NCBI RefSeq assembly: GCF_050624435.1
Contig: NC_134536.1
Location: 131,780,758-131,844,757, forward strand
DNA length: 64,000 bases
Reading direction: 5' to 3'
From: Tenrec ecaudatus
Lineage: Eukaryota; Chordata; Mammalia; Afrosoricida; Tenrecidae
Positions 23,196-34,625 of this stretch are shown here, in pieces. A model generated the notes under the pieces. That model had not been told where the DNA came from and searched no databases. It saw only the letters and a list, made by a program, of their open reading frames with translations. The translations under genes and the position numbers were made by a program. Every line of letters begins with the position of its first letter. Within the stretch, counting starts at the first letter, position 1.

Positions 23196-24224
23196 TCTTC
23201 TGGATTCCCTAATCCTTTCCCTCCTCTGTAGTCTTAATCATATGTTCCTTGCCTGTCTTTCATCCTTGCTTCTCAACTGTAAATATTCTTTATGTTCTGG
23301 GTGTCAGGTGTCAATCACTCAGGGGACATAGTATCATGAACTGGACACACTTGCCATCCACGGTACACATTTCCTGGGGAGGCAGATATAACGAACTCCT
23401 CACGGGAGGCATTTACCGATTAGGTAGCGACAGCATGTCCCGGGGATTGGCACACCATGGAAGTCAGGGAAGGCTTCCTGGAGGAGGTGACTCAGAAGGT
23501 CAATCAGTGAAAAGATATCACACAGAGGCTTTGAAGATGAAGGAGCCAACCTGGAGCAGGCAAGGATTTGAAGTGTGTTCTATGGGGCACCCCCTGGTCC
23601 ATCCTAGGTTTGTGACATCCATCTTCATGGGTGAAGTCCAGCAGTGGATGGGACACTAGACGTGACCAGAGCCAAGTTAGGGGAGGTGAGCCACCCTGGG
23701 GCCCAGGTTCCTCTGGCTCAAGCCTCCTGGAGAATTCTCGATCTGCCATAAAACTTTCACAATTGTACTTGTCTCCTTTCATCTGTGCTTTTATGCCGTG
23801 AGTCATCTCATCTCTTTTGTTAGAAGTAAGTAGATTGTAAATCACAAAACCAATTGATGGAAATTGGGTCAAAGTGCCAAGTAAATGCAGTTAGGTTTCT
23901 TTGCTGGCAATGGTGATCATGAGACCTAACCTTCCTGAGAAAGTTATGATTCTAAATGGTTTCCATTTATTGTCCTCGTAGCTGCCGTAGATCGATGCCT
24001 CCCCCCCTCCCCAACCTGTGACTTTATCTACAGGAAATAGAGTCTGTGACGATGTGTTTTGAATTGTTGAAACATCTCTCCCTCACACACACACGACCGG
24101 CCAGCTGTGGAATGGAGACTGCGCTGCCAAATAGAAACTGCTACTGGGTGCCACCCCAAACCTCAAGGAATGCCCAGGACCCATGCCATGTCTGCTGTAC
24201 CCCAGGCACACCTTGGTCAGGGGG
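23196..24224 (+). other. Intronic stretch without recognised feature
   Basis: Unique-looking sequence, including a C-run at 23999-24010 and a short CA run near 24076. No gene seen. Confidence 0.45.
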
Positions 24225-24655
24225 CCAAGGTCACAGGACAAGCCCATGCACAAGAGGAGTGGACCTTCATGACCCACAGGGTTTCCATCATCGCCAGCCC
24301 TTTCTTCCTAGCCCTTCGCAGTCTGGAAGCTCTGCTGAAACCTGCTCAACATCATAAGACACAAATCAACTGCCCTGCCGCTGAGTTGATGCCGATTCAT
24401 GGAGACTGGAGACTGTATAGGACAGGATAGGACTGTCCCTGTGAGTTTCAGGGACTGTAAGTCTTGAGTAGAAAGCTCAGTATTTCTCCCATGGAGTGGC
24501 TGGTGGGTTTGAACTGCCAACCTTGTGGTTAGCAGCCCAACACCTGCAAACCTCTATGGGCAGATGGGTGGTGGTTGCTCGGGAGGTGCATTGGCTCAGA
24601 ATTGAACCTGGGTCTCCTGCATGGAAGGCCAGGATTCTCCCTCTGCACTGTCACT
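24225..24655 (-). mobile_element. Long tRNA-Gly-headed SINE split by an AfroSINE
   Basis: The minus-strand SINE has its tRNA-like head complement at 24575-24655 (attgaacctgggtctcctgc, tggaaggccaggattct) and its body at 24225-24361 (agtctggaagctctgctgaaacc). An AfroSINE sits between. The head reads as a tRNA-Gly-type promoter, as in the + copy at 27640. Confidence 0.75.
24362..24542 (-). mobile_element. AfroSINE nested in the longer SINE
   Basis: Full reversed copy: aaatcaactgccctgccgct ... tatttctcccatggagtggc ... tgtggttagcagcccaacac. It splits the longer SINE and is therefore younger. Confidence 0.85.
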
Positions 24656-24659
24656 AAGC

Positions 24660-24805
24660 CTTCATTGATTAGCTCACCAAATCCTCACGCAGTCCCTGGG
24701 AGAAGGCATTGTGATTGCCTTGGCCTTACAGATGAGCAAACAGAAGTATGAAGAGATTAAGAAATGTGCCTACATTGTCTCTGCTGGGATTGGAATCCAG
24801 GCAAG
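24660..24805 (+). mobile_element. MIR
   Basis: Contains ccttacagatgagcaaacag, aagaaatgtgcctacat and gggattggaatccaggcaag, the normal order of MIR motifs. Confidence 0.75.
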
Positions 24806-25289
24806 GTACAGGTAGCAGCCAAATGCTTTCTCTGTGCTTCCCATGGCCCCAAGAACCTGCACGGCCACCAGGGAGGCAGCTATTACTAGAGTGTACCTCA
24901 CAGATGGGATGAGAACCCGCCTGAATCAGACATGGTGGGTGAGCTGCCTGGAGTCTTGCACCCAAGAGGTCGCAGAGTCCAAATTCAAACTCAAGACCAA
25001 TGCTATTCCTCCAAACTCCCAGCTGTCCCTTTTCCTTCAGGAACATGGGTTGAGGCAGACAGAAATGAATTGGGTAGAACTTTGTGACTTGGGACCATGG
25101 GTGGTGTGTTCAAAAGAGAGGCCCTGGACCCCATTTTCCTTCTAGATGATCCCCTTTCTCAACCTCCTCATCTGTTAACAATCCCAGAACCTGTCCCCTG
25201 CTGCTCAGAAGCACCCTGAGGTGACAGAGGAAGTAAGGACCAGGTGAGCACACCTCTATCCCAGCCCACCTGCAGATGCGAAGTTACTG

Positions 25290-25440
25290 CTGTTACTATT
25301 GCCATAGAGACCTTTCTGACTCACGGTGACCCCATGTGCACAGTCGAGCTGCTCCCAAAGGTTGCTAATGGCCGTGGCCGTTTTACCTTCGGACGCTTAT
25401 GAGGGTCCTCTGGGTGGGTTTCAGCTCCCTGCCTTTTGGC
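25290..25440 (-). mobile_element. AfroSINE/RTE-tail element, diverged
   Basis: ccatagagacctttctgactcacggtgacc marks the tail complement. The body (cttcggacgcttatgagggt) is of the long AfroSINE subtype. The head is missing. Confidence 0.55.
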
Positions 25441-25449
25441 GAGTCAATC

Positions 25450-25661
25450 CAGAAAACTAAACCCACTCCCCCTCGACGTGATTCCAACTCACAGAGCCCC
25501 TCTGTGATGGAGGCGAACTGCTCCTTAGGGTTTCTGTGACTGCGAATCTTTATGCGGCAGACAGCCTCGTTTTACTCACTCTGAGCAGCAGGTGGGTTTG
25601 AACTGCCAACCTGGAGGCTAGCAGCCCAACTCTTAACCCACTGTACCACCAGAGCTCCTTT
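25450..25661 (-). mobile_element. AfroSINE
   Basis: Full reversed copy from aaactaaacccactccccct to ccactgtaccaccagagctcc. Confidence 0.88.
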
Positions 25662-27280
25662 AGGGACGGGTCATGGACCACTTGACCATTTTCCCCACTC
25701 AGGAACTGTTTGATAAGCAGAGGAATTCGGTGGGTGCAGCAGGGGGGGCTCTCAATTAGACAAATAGAAGAACTTCCCGACAGCGCTCCTGCTGATGCGT
25801 GAAGCTTGCAGGCAGGAGGACGCCTCAGCTAAAGGGCCTGGCAGATGAATTCCATGTGGGCAAGTCGTCTGATGCCTGCCCCTCGCCCCTTCTCCGAAGA
25901 CATGATGGCTGGTGGTATCCTGGGGTGGTTTAATTTATAACTTGTCATTTGAACGGCGGCTGCTCTTCCTCCCCACGTGGCCTTCTTCTCGGGCTGAAAT
26001 GAAGCCCGGGTCACAGGTTCAATTCTAGTGAGAGGGTGTGCTGGCGGAGAGGGAGGAGATGTATGGCTTTGCCTCGGCCCTCAATGAGTCTCATCCCCCC
26101 GAGCCCCTGCGGCTGGCCGCTGCCTCCTCCCTTGGTGAGGCCTCAGCCCAGGGCTGGCGGTGGTGGGGCCCCAGAGGACAGCACCATGAATCTCAGACGG
26201 CAAGGGCCTCCAGCTCTCTGGTGACCAGCGGAGGGAGCGGCGATAGATCACCGCTGGGCTGTTGACCTTGAGTCTTAAGCAAAGTGAAGAATAAAAGGTC
26301 ATATTTATTCCATCAGAGCCACGTGAGCCATGAAGTATCCAAGTGTGCAGAAAGGCGGTGGTAAATCACTCGGCCCTCTTGGGGACTTGGGTGATCTGTC
26401 ATCTGGCCCTGTCACCCGCTGGGCCAGCCGGTGTCTCTGTGAGCAGAGATGGAGGAGAATGGACTGGGGGGAGCTCCAGGGCCCCCAAGCTAGTGATGTC
26501 TCAGGAATGTAGCAGGGCTGGGACTCACTGGGATGATGCAAAAGACTGCCCCAACGAGTTCAGGCTGTGCCTCAGAAGAAAGGCCTGGCAATCTATTTCT
26601 TTAAAAGCCAGCCACTGCCAACCCTAAGAACACCCCGGGGCCACCCTGAGCGGGTGTCCACTCTAACTGGTCTTTGAGGATCACCAAGAGACCCAGAATT
26701 CTAGAATGTAAGATGTCCCTTCCTTCAATGTATTAAATCCCAACTAAGAGAGAGAGAGAGAGAACTAACAAATGCCACCTACATCATGAGGCCATTTTAG
26801 ACTGCCCCCTTGCTGAGCCCTCCCTTCCTAACCCCTAACATTTTCTCCTTCCCTCCCAACTTGGTCTGTGGGCACTTCTTTTCCAAGGCACGTCCCTCAT
26901 TCTCACCCGCTCAATAAGTTATTGACCATGTTTGAGGTTTTTTTTTTTCCCTCCCTCCCCACCTCACCCAGCTCCGGGAGGCAGGGCCGTTTGTCAGTTG
27001 CGGTCACTGCGTGGCCCTGGTGCCCAGAGCAGTGCCTGGCCAATAGCCTGCCCATGAACATTTCACATGAGGGCGCACACTGACACCTGAGAGGTGCTCT
27101 AACCCCACCTCCTCAGCAGGCCAGGGAGGAGTAGAGACCTGGGTGGGGCGGGCGGGGGAATGCAGGTGCGGGGCCAGAGTGACTTGTTCTCAGTTTCAGG
27201 GCAAATTGGAGGCTGGAGTCCTGAGTCAGTGCTCTGGGTTTTGCAAGTCAGGGTTGTCCTCACCCCCATCCAGGGATGAA
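25662..27280 (+). other. Intronic stretch, largely repeat-free
   Basis: About 1.6 kb with almost no recognisable repeat, apart from a (GA)n run at 26749-26762. A1: AT-rich patches (ggtttaatttataacttgtc near 25928; gtcatatttattccatcag near 26299) next to GC-rich sequence look like possible conserved non-coding DNA, untested. Confidence 0.4.
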
Positions 27281-27355
27281 TGAAGGGGCTTCAAAAAGTT
27301 GGTGGGAAAATTCCACGATCAGATCCTCCCGTGGCTCAATGAACTTTCCTAAAAT
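27281..27355 (+). mobile_element. Mariner-like terminal sequence
   Basis: aaggggcttcaaaaagttgg tggg matches the terminal repeat seen at both ends of the 53575-53705 element. The second end is not clearly preserved. Confidence 0.5.
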
Positions 27356-27639
27356 CCTCTCAGCCTTGCCAATCACATTCTGGTAAGGAGATCTAGGATT
27401 GGGGAGCTAGGGAGCCCAGGAGGAGTGAGAGTAAGGGGCCACTTCCTTTATCCCTTCATTAAAAAAAAAGGTAATAAATGTACTTTCAACTAATAGCACA
27501 ATAGAAATGCCCTCATGGAGAGGGAGGGATATAGTGGTGGCAACGGGGCATTAAAACATTGCAATGAGGGCAAGGAACACGGTGTTTCCTTCTGTTTTGC
27601 ATAAGGCTCTCCACACCTAACCACAGCAGCGAAGTCCTG

Positions 27640-27990
27640 ACCCAAAGGGAAGGGCAGTGGCCCAGTGGTAGAACCCTTGCCCTCCATGCAGGAGACCCGG
27701 TTCAAACCCCAGCCAAGGCACCCACCCATGATCACCACCCGTGGTCTCGCAATGGGTGCATTGTGTGCTGCGAAGGTGCTGAGCAGGTTTCCAAAGAGCA
27801 CCCAGACTACGATGGACGAGGGAGAAAGACCCGGGACCTGCTCCCCCAAACCAGCCCATGAAAACCCTCTGGGTGACGATGGTCCCTTCCCCAAGTGATC
27901 GTGGGACGTGGCGGGGCCAGGCAGTGTTTCCTTCCACTCCCTTGTAAGTCAAGGCCAATTCCATACCAGCTCACAACCACTACCCTCTGA
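27640..27990 (+). mobile_element. Long SINE with tRNA-Gly-like head
   Basis: The head carries a pol III A-box-like stretch (agtggcccagtggtagaacc) and a B-box (cggttcaaaccccagc) in tRNA-Gly order. It is followed by a body shared with the AfroSINE long subtype and an RTE-like tail fragment near 27900-27960. The best preserved example of this type in the window. Confidence 0.8.
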
Positions 27991-28359
27991 AGAGCCCCAA
28001 ACAGAAGAGGCTTCAGAAAGCTCATGGCAAAAAAAAAATATATATATATCGGAAGATCAAGAAACTTTCCTGCAAACTGTTTTGGTTTCTGTGATGGAAA
28101 GAAGTTGAGAATTTTCCTTCCCTGGCAGGAGGGGTAGGGGTGGGAGGAAACGAGAAGTGTTTCAGAAGCATATCCCCTCTTAGGACGGTCACCATGCTCA
28201 GTTCTGGGCTTGGGTCCTTGATTTAACCTCACCTCCATGCTGCACTGGAGTGCAAAGCCAACCCTGAGCATGGAGCTGTGCGCCCAGCTTGGGTCAGGCA
28301 GCCTGTTGGTCCCCGTGGGTCCTATCTGCCCAACAACACTGTGGAGAGGGTCATGTCAA

Positions 28360-28480
28360 CCATTGCCTTCACGTTTACAACTGAGAAACCGGACACACAG
28401 AGAGGTTCGGTGATTTCCCCACAGTGATATGGCCTTCTGTGGCCAAGCTGGGATTTGAGCCTGGGTCTGTCTGATTCTAA
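28360..28480 (+). mobile_element. MIR
   Basis: aactgagaaaccggacacac, gatttccccacagtgatatg and gggatttgagcctgggtctg give the MIR order. Confidence 0.7.
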
Positions 28481-28784
28481 AACTCTTCTTCCCTGCACTT
28501 CACCCCTGCCGTATGACACACACCAAAGGAGGGGTGGGTCAACCTTCACCCTCCCTCCCTTCCTGTGGAAAAAAAACAACTCATCCTGCAGGATATGCCT
28601 CTGCTGGCCTTGGGTTCCCAGGAGGTAGCAGACAGACTGGCACGGAAGCGGGGGGCGGGGTGCTGGATGAAGAAGTCAACAAATAGACCATGACACAGGC
28701 TTGTTGCGGACTGTCACGTCTGCCCCGACACTCGGTGACTGCGCGCGCATAACGGAGCAAAATGTCTGCTCTGGTGCTCTTCTT

Positions 28785-28985
28785 GTTACCATCGCTGGGC
28801 TTGGTCTGAGTCACAGCGACTGTGTGTGTCGAATACCTCCCAGCCTCAGCCTCAGCCTCAGCCTCAGCGGCTCATCTCCCTGCACAGGCTTTTCAGTAGC
28901 TTGTTCTTGGGAAGTTGATCACCAGGCCTTTCCTCCTAGTCTGTCTTAATCTAGAGACTCCAGGGCAGCCAGGGCAGCATGGGTG
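28785..28985 (-). mobile_element. RTE-tailed SINE fragment
   Basis: On + the tail complement (ttaccatcgctgggcttggt ctgagtcacagcgac) is followed, after a short (CAGCCT)n run, by the long-SINE body complement (gatcaccaggcctttcctcctagtctgtctt). The head is missing. Confidence 0.5.
28841..28868. repeat. (CAGCCT)n hexanucleotide repeat
   Basis: Four and a half to five tandem CAGCCT units inside a SINE-like fragment. Confidence 0.9.
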
Positions 28986-29489
28986 GACAATCACACTCAC
29001 ACGCACCATTCACACTCACACGCTGCCCCCCCACCCACCGCAGAGTGTGAGGGACAAGAGCAGCTCTTCCTTACCTTGCCTCAACCCCCCGACCGGCCCA
29101 AGTTGGCTTCTCCCCAGCTGGACCAGCAGAGGGAGGAAAGCAGACCAATTTCCAGGTCCCCAGACTGAGCAGCTCAATAAACAGTGCTGGCGAACCTCCC
29201 CATGAGACACAGGCAGGCATTTGTGATTTACTCAATGTGATGGGCTCACAAGATTGCTTCCATTACTAGGAAGACCAGGGGCCCATGTGGCCATCCTCCA
29301 GGGACATCGCAGTGCCTTTAGTCGATCTATTCTGTGTTTGCTGCCCCGGGGAGCTGGCTGTCCTCCTTGGGCAAGGTAGAAGGAGAGCATGGTGCTACTG
29401 CTGCTTGCTGACATGCCCAGTTAGAACCAACCAGGATGGGGCCTCTCCAAGCCCATCTCAAGACTCTTGTTAATGTGTCAATCAAGTAC

Positions 29490-30045
29490 TGTGGTTGGTC
29501 AGCACTGCGGAGACAGCTCCGACTCGGAGCAAGCCAGTGCACAATAGAATAAAATGCCTGGCTGGTCCTGCACCATCCTCACGTCCCCGCTATGCTTCCA
29601 CCCATTGTTGCAGCCATTGCCTCAGGCCAGCTCCTTGGTGGTCTTGCTCTTTTTCGCTGAGTCTCTACCAAGCACGATGTCCTTCTCCAGGGACTGGTCC
29701 CTCGTAATAACTTCCAGAATACTTGAGGTGCTGCCTCACAGATGTCTGGAAGCCCATGGTAGAGACTTCTGGCAGGTCATGGTGTCTTGAATATTCTTCG
29801 CCAGTGCCTCCATTCAAGTGCATCCGTTGGTTCTTCGTCCATCTCCCTTGTTCACTGTCCACCCTGCACATGCATACGAGGGGACTGAAAGCACCATGGC
29901 CAACCCAGCTGCACCTCTGCTCTTTAGCATGTTACAGAGGTCAACGGCAGCACATATGTCCAGTGCCAAAGGTCATTGGCCTTCTTGACTGCTGCTTGCA
30001 CGGGTTTTGCCTGTGGATCCCATAGCAAAGCTGATCCTCTCACTC
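29490..30045 (-). mobile_element. RTE-type LINE 3' end, about 550 bp
   Basis: Antisense: ttgttgcagccattgcctca, ctctttttcgctgagtctct and accaagcacgatgtccttct (complement of a KDIVLGRD-type segment), extending into upstream polymerase sequence. Many frame breaks. Confidence 0.82.
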
Positions 30046-30164
30046 AGTAAAGTGATTACCTGAGCCCCAGGTAGCCCACCTGAGACTCTGTGAGTGGGCC
30101 CATGGAGAGATAGCCTGGTGCATGGGTTGGTATTCTCTATAAAATCAGCGGAGGGTGAGGATGA

Positions 30165-30432
30165 TGATGGTGCCTGATGAAACATAAAAGTGGGTGAAGG
30201 GAGACATCAGACAGTGTAAGACATGACAAAATAATAATTTATAAATGATCAAAGGTTCGTGAGGAAGGGAGGGAGGGGAAAAATGAGGATCTGATGCCAA
30301 GTGCTCAAGTAGAAAGAAAACATTTTGAGAATGATGATGGCAACAAATGTACAAATGTGCCTGACACAAGGGATGGATGTATGGACTGTGATAAAACTTG
30401 TACGAGCCCCCAATAAAATGTTTTTAAAAATA
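30165..30432 (+). mobile_element. L1-type 3' UTR end
   Basis: Runs from about gatgaaacataaaagtgggt to gagcccccaataaaatg. The same sequence ends the element at 43000-43290 and, reversed, begins the one at 45894. The AATAAA and A-rich end mark the 3' terminus of a 5'-truncated LINE. Confidence 0.75.
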
Positions 30433-31529
30433 TTTACCACCGAAACCCAAAGAAAGCAAAATAGATGATTGGCAGATATAAAGCAGGGGAGCACTCATGA
30501 TCTGCATTTATATTAAATGCCTTGACTTTGCATATGTAGCTAGTTTTGTCTTTGGTTTCTGATCTTCCTATGACCCTGTGAGCTAGGTCTGCAACTTGGT
30601 TTTATAAGAAGCCAAGTACATGAAAGTCTATGGTCAACCACATGTGGGATCTGCATTGAACCCAAGGCTGTTCTGATGCCAAATCCTGGGTGCTTTCAGG
30701 TTTGGGGGCTGCTGTATGCACCCCACCAGCCCTTTGGTGCCCTTGACCCCCTGCCCCCTCCTACTTTACCCTTGCTCTGTACCCCCTCTTCTGGCGATAT
30801 TCTTGGGAAATTCTAGAAAGCCTCCACTGGATATTGAACCACAGGGAAGCAAAGAAACTTGCCTACACAGCGAATCCATGAGAGAATCCACCATCCAACC
30901 TGACCTTTGATTATTTGGTGGATAGGGATAGTTCTGCTCCCCCATCTTCCCTCCTCTGGGCTCCAGTACTAGGAACTTGGCTGGCCAGAGTTTTCTCCCC
31001 GCCAGTCTCCTCTAGTTCCGTTCCAGAATCGGCTTCTTGGCCTCCTCTTAATTAATTCTTTGTTGCCCAGTCTGTTCCTGATAGGCACAGTGTGTCCAGC
31101 GAGGGTCCAGCGGGGTCCACTCAGCACTTCTCAGGCAGCGTTTCTGCTAACTCTCACTGGACACCCTCTCAGGAGCAGAAAAGGTGGAATAGACAGTTCC
31201 TGGGCAGGGTGAGGCAGTGGGCACAATGACGGCTGCAGTTCAATGTCCAGCCAGTCACCAGGTCATGGTCCAACCTCCAGGCACACAGCTTGGAACATCC
31301 CCAGTCCTATCCTGGGACTTGCATTCACAGGTGGGCACGGAGTGCCCTTAGTATAAGAGACAACAGCTTAGGTGTGTGAATGCTTCACCACCAACTGACT
31401 GCTTCCTGTCGTAGACACACAACTTAGTTGGTCTTCCCAATAACACGGTAGAGGCCAAGTCTGTTTGACATACAAGGAAGCAGTGATGCGTCCTCACTTG
31501 AAATTCCTCACCTCATCGATGGAGGAGCT
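30433..31529 (+). other. Intronic stretch without recognised feature
   Basis: Unique-looking sequence, no repeat or coding signal I can support. Confidence 0.45.
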
Positions 31530-31750
31530 AGAGTCTTTGAGCTGAGCAAATGGCCAACGTCTTTGGCTGCTAACCCAAAGGTACGAGGTTCAAGTCTACC
31601 GAGAGGCAGTTCGGAAGAAAGGTCTGATGATCTATGTAACCAATTTCTGAGAAGTCAGTCACTGGAGATGCTACGGAGCATAGTTCTGCTCCAACACACA
31701 ATGGATCACCTTCACTCAGAATTGGCTCCATAGCAACTGGGTCTTATTGG
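31530..31750 (+). mobile_element. AfroSINE, long subtype
   Basis: tttggctgctaacccaaagg, ggttcaagtctaccgaga, gaagaaaggtctgatgatct and tcagaattggctccatagca give head, B-box region, body and tail. Confidence 0.8.
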
Positions 31751-31871
31751 TTAGACGGTGGGCCAGGATGGAACCTAGTCTTCAGACAATAGACGCCAGC
31801 ATGGCTGCTTTTGTCACGTGACTTTCTAAGCACTGTTTTGAGTCCTGCACAATTAACCTTGCCTTTGGTTG

Positions 31872-32519
31872 TTGCTGCTAGGTGCTGATGAGTCGTGTCA
31901 AACTCTTTAGTAACCCTGTACACAACAAAATGGAACACTGTCCACTTGGGTACCAGACTGACAGCGCTCCTTCCGTTGGAGCTCGTGGTTGCAGCCAGTG
32001 TCAGCCCATCTTATCAAGGCCCTTCCTCTTTTGGGCTGCCCCTCGACTTTACCAAACATGATGGCCTTTTCCAGGCCTCCCTTCAAAATATGCCCCATGC
32101 ATGTGAGATGAAGCCTCGCTGTCCTTGCCAATGGGGAGCATGCTGACTGCACTTCTTGCAAGACAGATTGGCTTATTCTTTTGGAAGTCCATGGTTCCTT
32201 CCATGTTTTTAACCTGCACCATAATTCACATGCATCAATTCTTCTTTGGTCTTCCTTGCTCAATGTCCAACTTTCACATGCATAGGAGGTGATTGAAAAT
32301 ACCACACCTTGGGTCAGGTGCACCATAGTCTTCAAAGTTAGGAGCCTCGATTTTCAACACTTTGAAGAAGTCCTGGGTAGCAGATTTACCCAAGGCCATG
32401 CATTATTTGATCTCTTGACTGCCGCTTCCATGACTATTGATTGTGAATCCAAGCATGGCAAATCCTTGATGACTTCAATCTTTCCTGTGCTTATCATATT
32501 GTTGGTCTAGTTTCAAAAA
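31872..32519 (-). pseudogene. RTE-type LINE fragment with a 142-codon polymerase remnant
   Basis: The minus strand holds an uninterrupted frame (32335 down to 31907) that includes YACESWTLSKEDQRRIDACE, SVLQEVQSACS and IMFGKVEGQPKRGRA. This is the C-terminal part of an RTE/BovB-type reverse transcriptase (family motif CETWTL...R..A.E..C, then GKVEGxRKRGRP). On + the tail complement (ttgttgctgctaggtgctga) begins near 31872. Upstream (to 32519) the frame decays. It is followed at once by a SPIN-like hAT element. Not a functional gene: endonuclease and RT catalytic regions are missing. Confidence 0.85.
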
Positions 32520-32527
32520 GTCTAGAT

Positions 32528-32709
32528 CAGTGGTTCTCAACAGAGGTCGCCTAAGACCATATTTCCAATGGTCTTAGGAACCGAGACACTGTTCCTCTAT
32601 CTGTCTCCAGATGGGTCCGCCCACATGCAGAGCCATCCGCCTACAGGGTCACCACAACATGAGGAACTGTATTAAAGGGTCGCAGCATAAGGAAGGTTGA
32701 GAACCATTG
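32528..32709. mobile_element. SPIN-like non-autonomous hAT transposon, copy 2
   Basis: 182 bp from CAGTGGTTCTCAAC to GGTTGAGAACCATTG, flanked by a perfect 8-bp target duplication GTCTAGAT (32520-32527 and 32710-32717). That is the hAT signature. The right end (cacaacatgaggaactgtat taaagggtcgcagcata) matches copy 1. An internal perfect 10-bp hairpin (ctaagaccat at 32551, atggtcttag at 32568) is present. The middle differs from copy 1, so it is a different internal-deletion derivative or a sister family. Confidence 0.88.
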
Positions 32710-33057
32710 GTCTAGATGAGATATGTAACCCCATTTTGCAGCTGAGAAAACTGGGTGAGCTTCTTGTCTCGCTTTACAGTCAAGTCTGTACTGTATTCTT
32801 TACTAACCCAATCCAGCCGTCCATACAGCCTGCTTCTTCAGAAGGAGAGTCTGGTTACTGGGAGCCCAGGATCCATCCCTGGAATGACAGAGAGCTTCAG
32901 GAAAGATGGATCCATGTCCTGTTGCTTAATGCGGACCTTGCCCTAGCCCCTGTCACAAAGTCTAATGTTTACGGTCCCCTGGCTAATGACCGGACACCAT
33001 ATCAAGAGCTTAGCACACGTGACCCCATCTGGTCCTCACAGCATCGCTCTGACACTG

Positions 33058-33355
33058 TTGTGGTAGTTGCTAGCTGCTGTCAAGGCTCCTCCTTGTCCGG
33101 TGGTGACCCTGTCCCCAAGAGAAGGAAACGTCCCTCAGTCCCGTGTCCTCCCAGGATCAGTTGGGACTGATGGGGTTTGGGGTGGTTTTTTCAGAAATAG
33201 ATCATCAGGCCTTTTGTCCTGTATTCGGCCTTAGTCTCGAAGCTCTGCGGAAGCTTGCTCAGCGATGGACTGGCAGGTGGCAGCTAGGCGTGAGGTGCCA
33301 TTGGCTTGGAAAACATAAGCCTCCTGAAAGCTGAGAACGCAACCTTTGAGCCACC
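33058..33355 (-). mobile_element. Long SINE with RTE-like tail, diverged
   Basis: On + the tail complement (ggtagttgctagctgctgtcaagg) is followed by the body complement (tcagaaatagatcatcaggcc ... agtctcgaagctctgcgga) and a poorly preserved head. Confidence 0.65.
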
Positions 33356-33969
33356 ACCATCCGCTGCTGTGAAGTCAGTACTTGTATTCCTGTGAAATGG
33401 AGGCAGAGAGAGTTAGATCATCTACCCAAGTTCACGTCCACCATGTTGATCTGTGTGTTGGGTTCCTCCCAAGTTCTTCTCTGGGAGCTGCCTTATTTCC
33501 CAAGCCACAGGACACAGGTGGTAGACAGCCAGAGGCTATTTTTCTCCTTTCCCTGTCCCGTCCCCATAGGCTGCTAGTCTTCAACTCTCACAGGGCCAAT
33601 CAAGCCCCTGAATCACGGGATCCAGACGCCCCCTGCCAGTGGGGATCCCTGAGTGTGCACCAACCATGCTGAGGTGACAAGACATGTCCCACTGACCTCT
33701 CGCCATGAAGCCCAACCAACAGAGTGTGCTCTGTAGCAGCGACAGGGAAGCCTGTTCTGAGTGAGACCTCGAAGAAATAAAAGAGCTGACGACCACCGTG
33801 GGGTCTCCACTCAGGGTCATCATCGGATGAAGGGGACTTGGCGTCTGCTGGTTGATCTGGCACCGTGCGGATGTGGTTGGTGGGGACTGTTCATTTTGTA
33901 GCCTCCTGGTTTGACAATGAGACATACGTGGGCTGCCTCCTGTGTTTCTTCTGCAGGTGATGACTTGTT

Positions 33970-34625
33970 ATTGAGCAAGCTGTGAGTCTGTGGTTCAATG
34001 CTTGGCTGTTAACTGCAGTGTGCTGGTTCTGGCCCACCAGCAGCTCTGTGGGATTCTCTGTTCCCACAACGATCAATACTATTGCTGTTGTCAAGTGTTG
34101 TGAGTCAGTTCTGACTCATTGTAACCCTGTGCACAACAGAATGGAACACGGCCCTGCCTTGTGCCATCCTCCCAGCTGTTGTTTGAGCCCACTGCTATTG
34201 TCTGTCCCTCTCATTGATGGGATTCCTCTTCTTCTCTGACCCTCTACGTTACTAAGCATGATGTCCTTTTCCCGGGACTGGTCTCACTTCATAACATGCC
34301 CACAGTACATGAGACCGTGCCTCGTCATCCTGGATCCCAAAGAGCATCTGGCTGTACTTCTTCCAAGACAGATACATTTGTCCTTCTGACAGTCCACGGC
34401 ACTTGCCAACAGCACATTGCAAATGCATCCATTCTTCACAGTCTTTCTCCTTCGTGCGTTGGAGGCGATTGAAAATGCTGTGGTTTGGATCAGGTCCACC
34501 TTCGCCTTCAGAGCGATATAAAGATTATAACTGAGAAAACCGTATGGGGCAGCGTTTACTCTTACTCTGTCACCCACATAGGGACCCTGTGAGTCGGAAT
34601 AGACTCTAGGGCACGCAGCCACAAC
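33970..34625 (+). mobile_element. AfroSINE split by RTE fragment
   Basis: The head and B-box part (ttggctgttaactgcagtgt ... gcccaccagcagctctgtgg) lies at 33970-34068. The second half (agattataactgagaaaacc ... tgagtcggaatagactctag) lies at about 34522-34615. The RTE copy lies between. Confidence 0.75.
34079..34520 (-). mobile_element. RTE-type LINE 3' end nested in AfroSINE
   Basis: On + it starts ttgctgttgtcaagtgttgt, with gactcattgtaaccctgtgc, actaagcatgatgtcctttt and the complement of upstream polymerase sequence as far as gattgaaaatgctgtgg. Frame-broken. Confidence 0.82.

Noticed and set aside
27640-27720. A functional tRNA-Gly gene
   Set aside because: The tRNA-like head lacks a complete cloverleaf and continues directly into SINE body sequence.
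28022-28052. Poly(A) plus TA-repeat as the tail of a processed pseudogene
   Set aside because: No coding sequence upstream that I can recognise; it looks like a short simple repeat.
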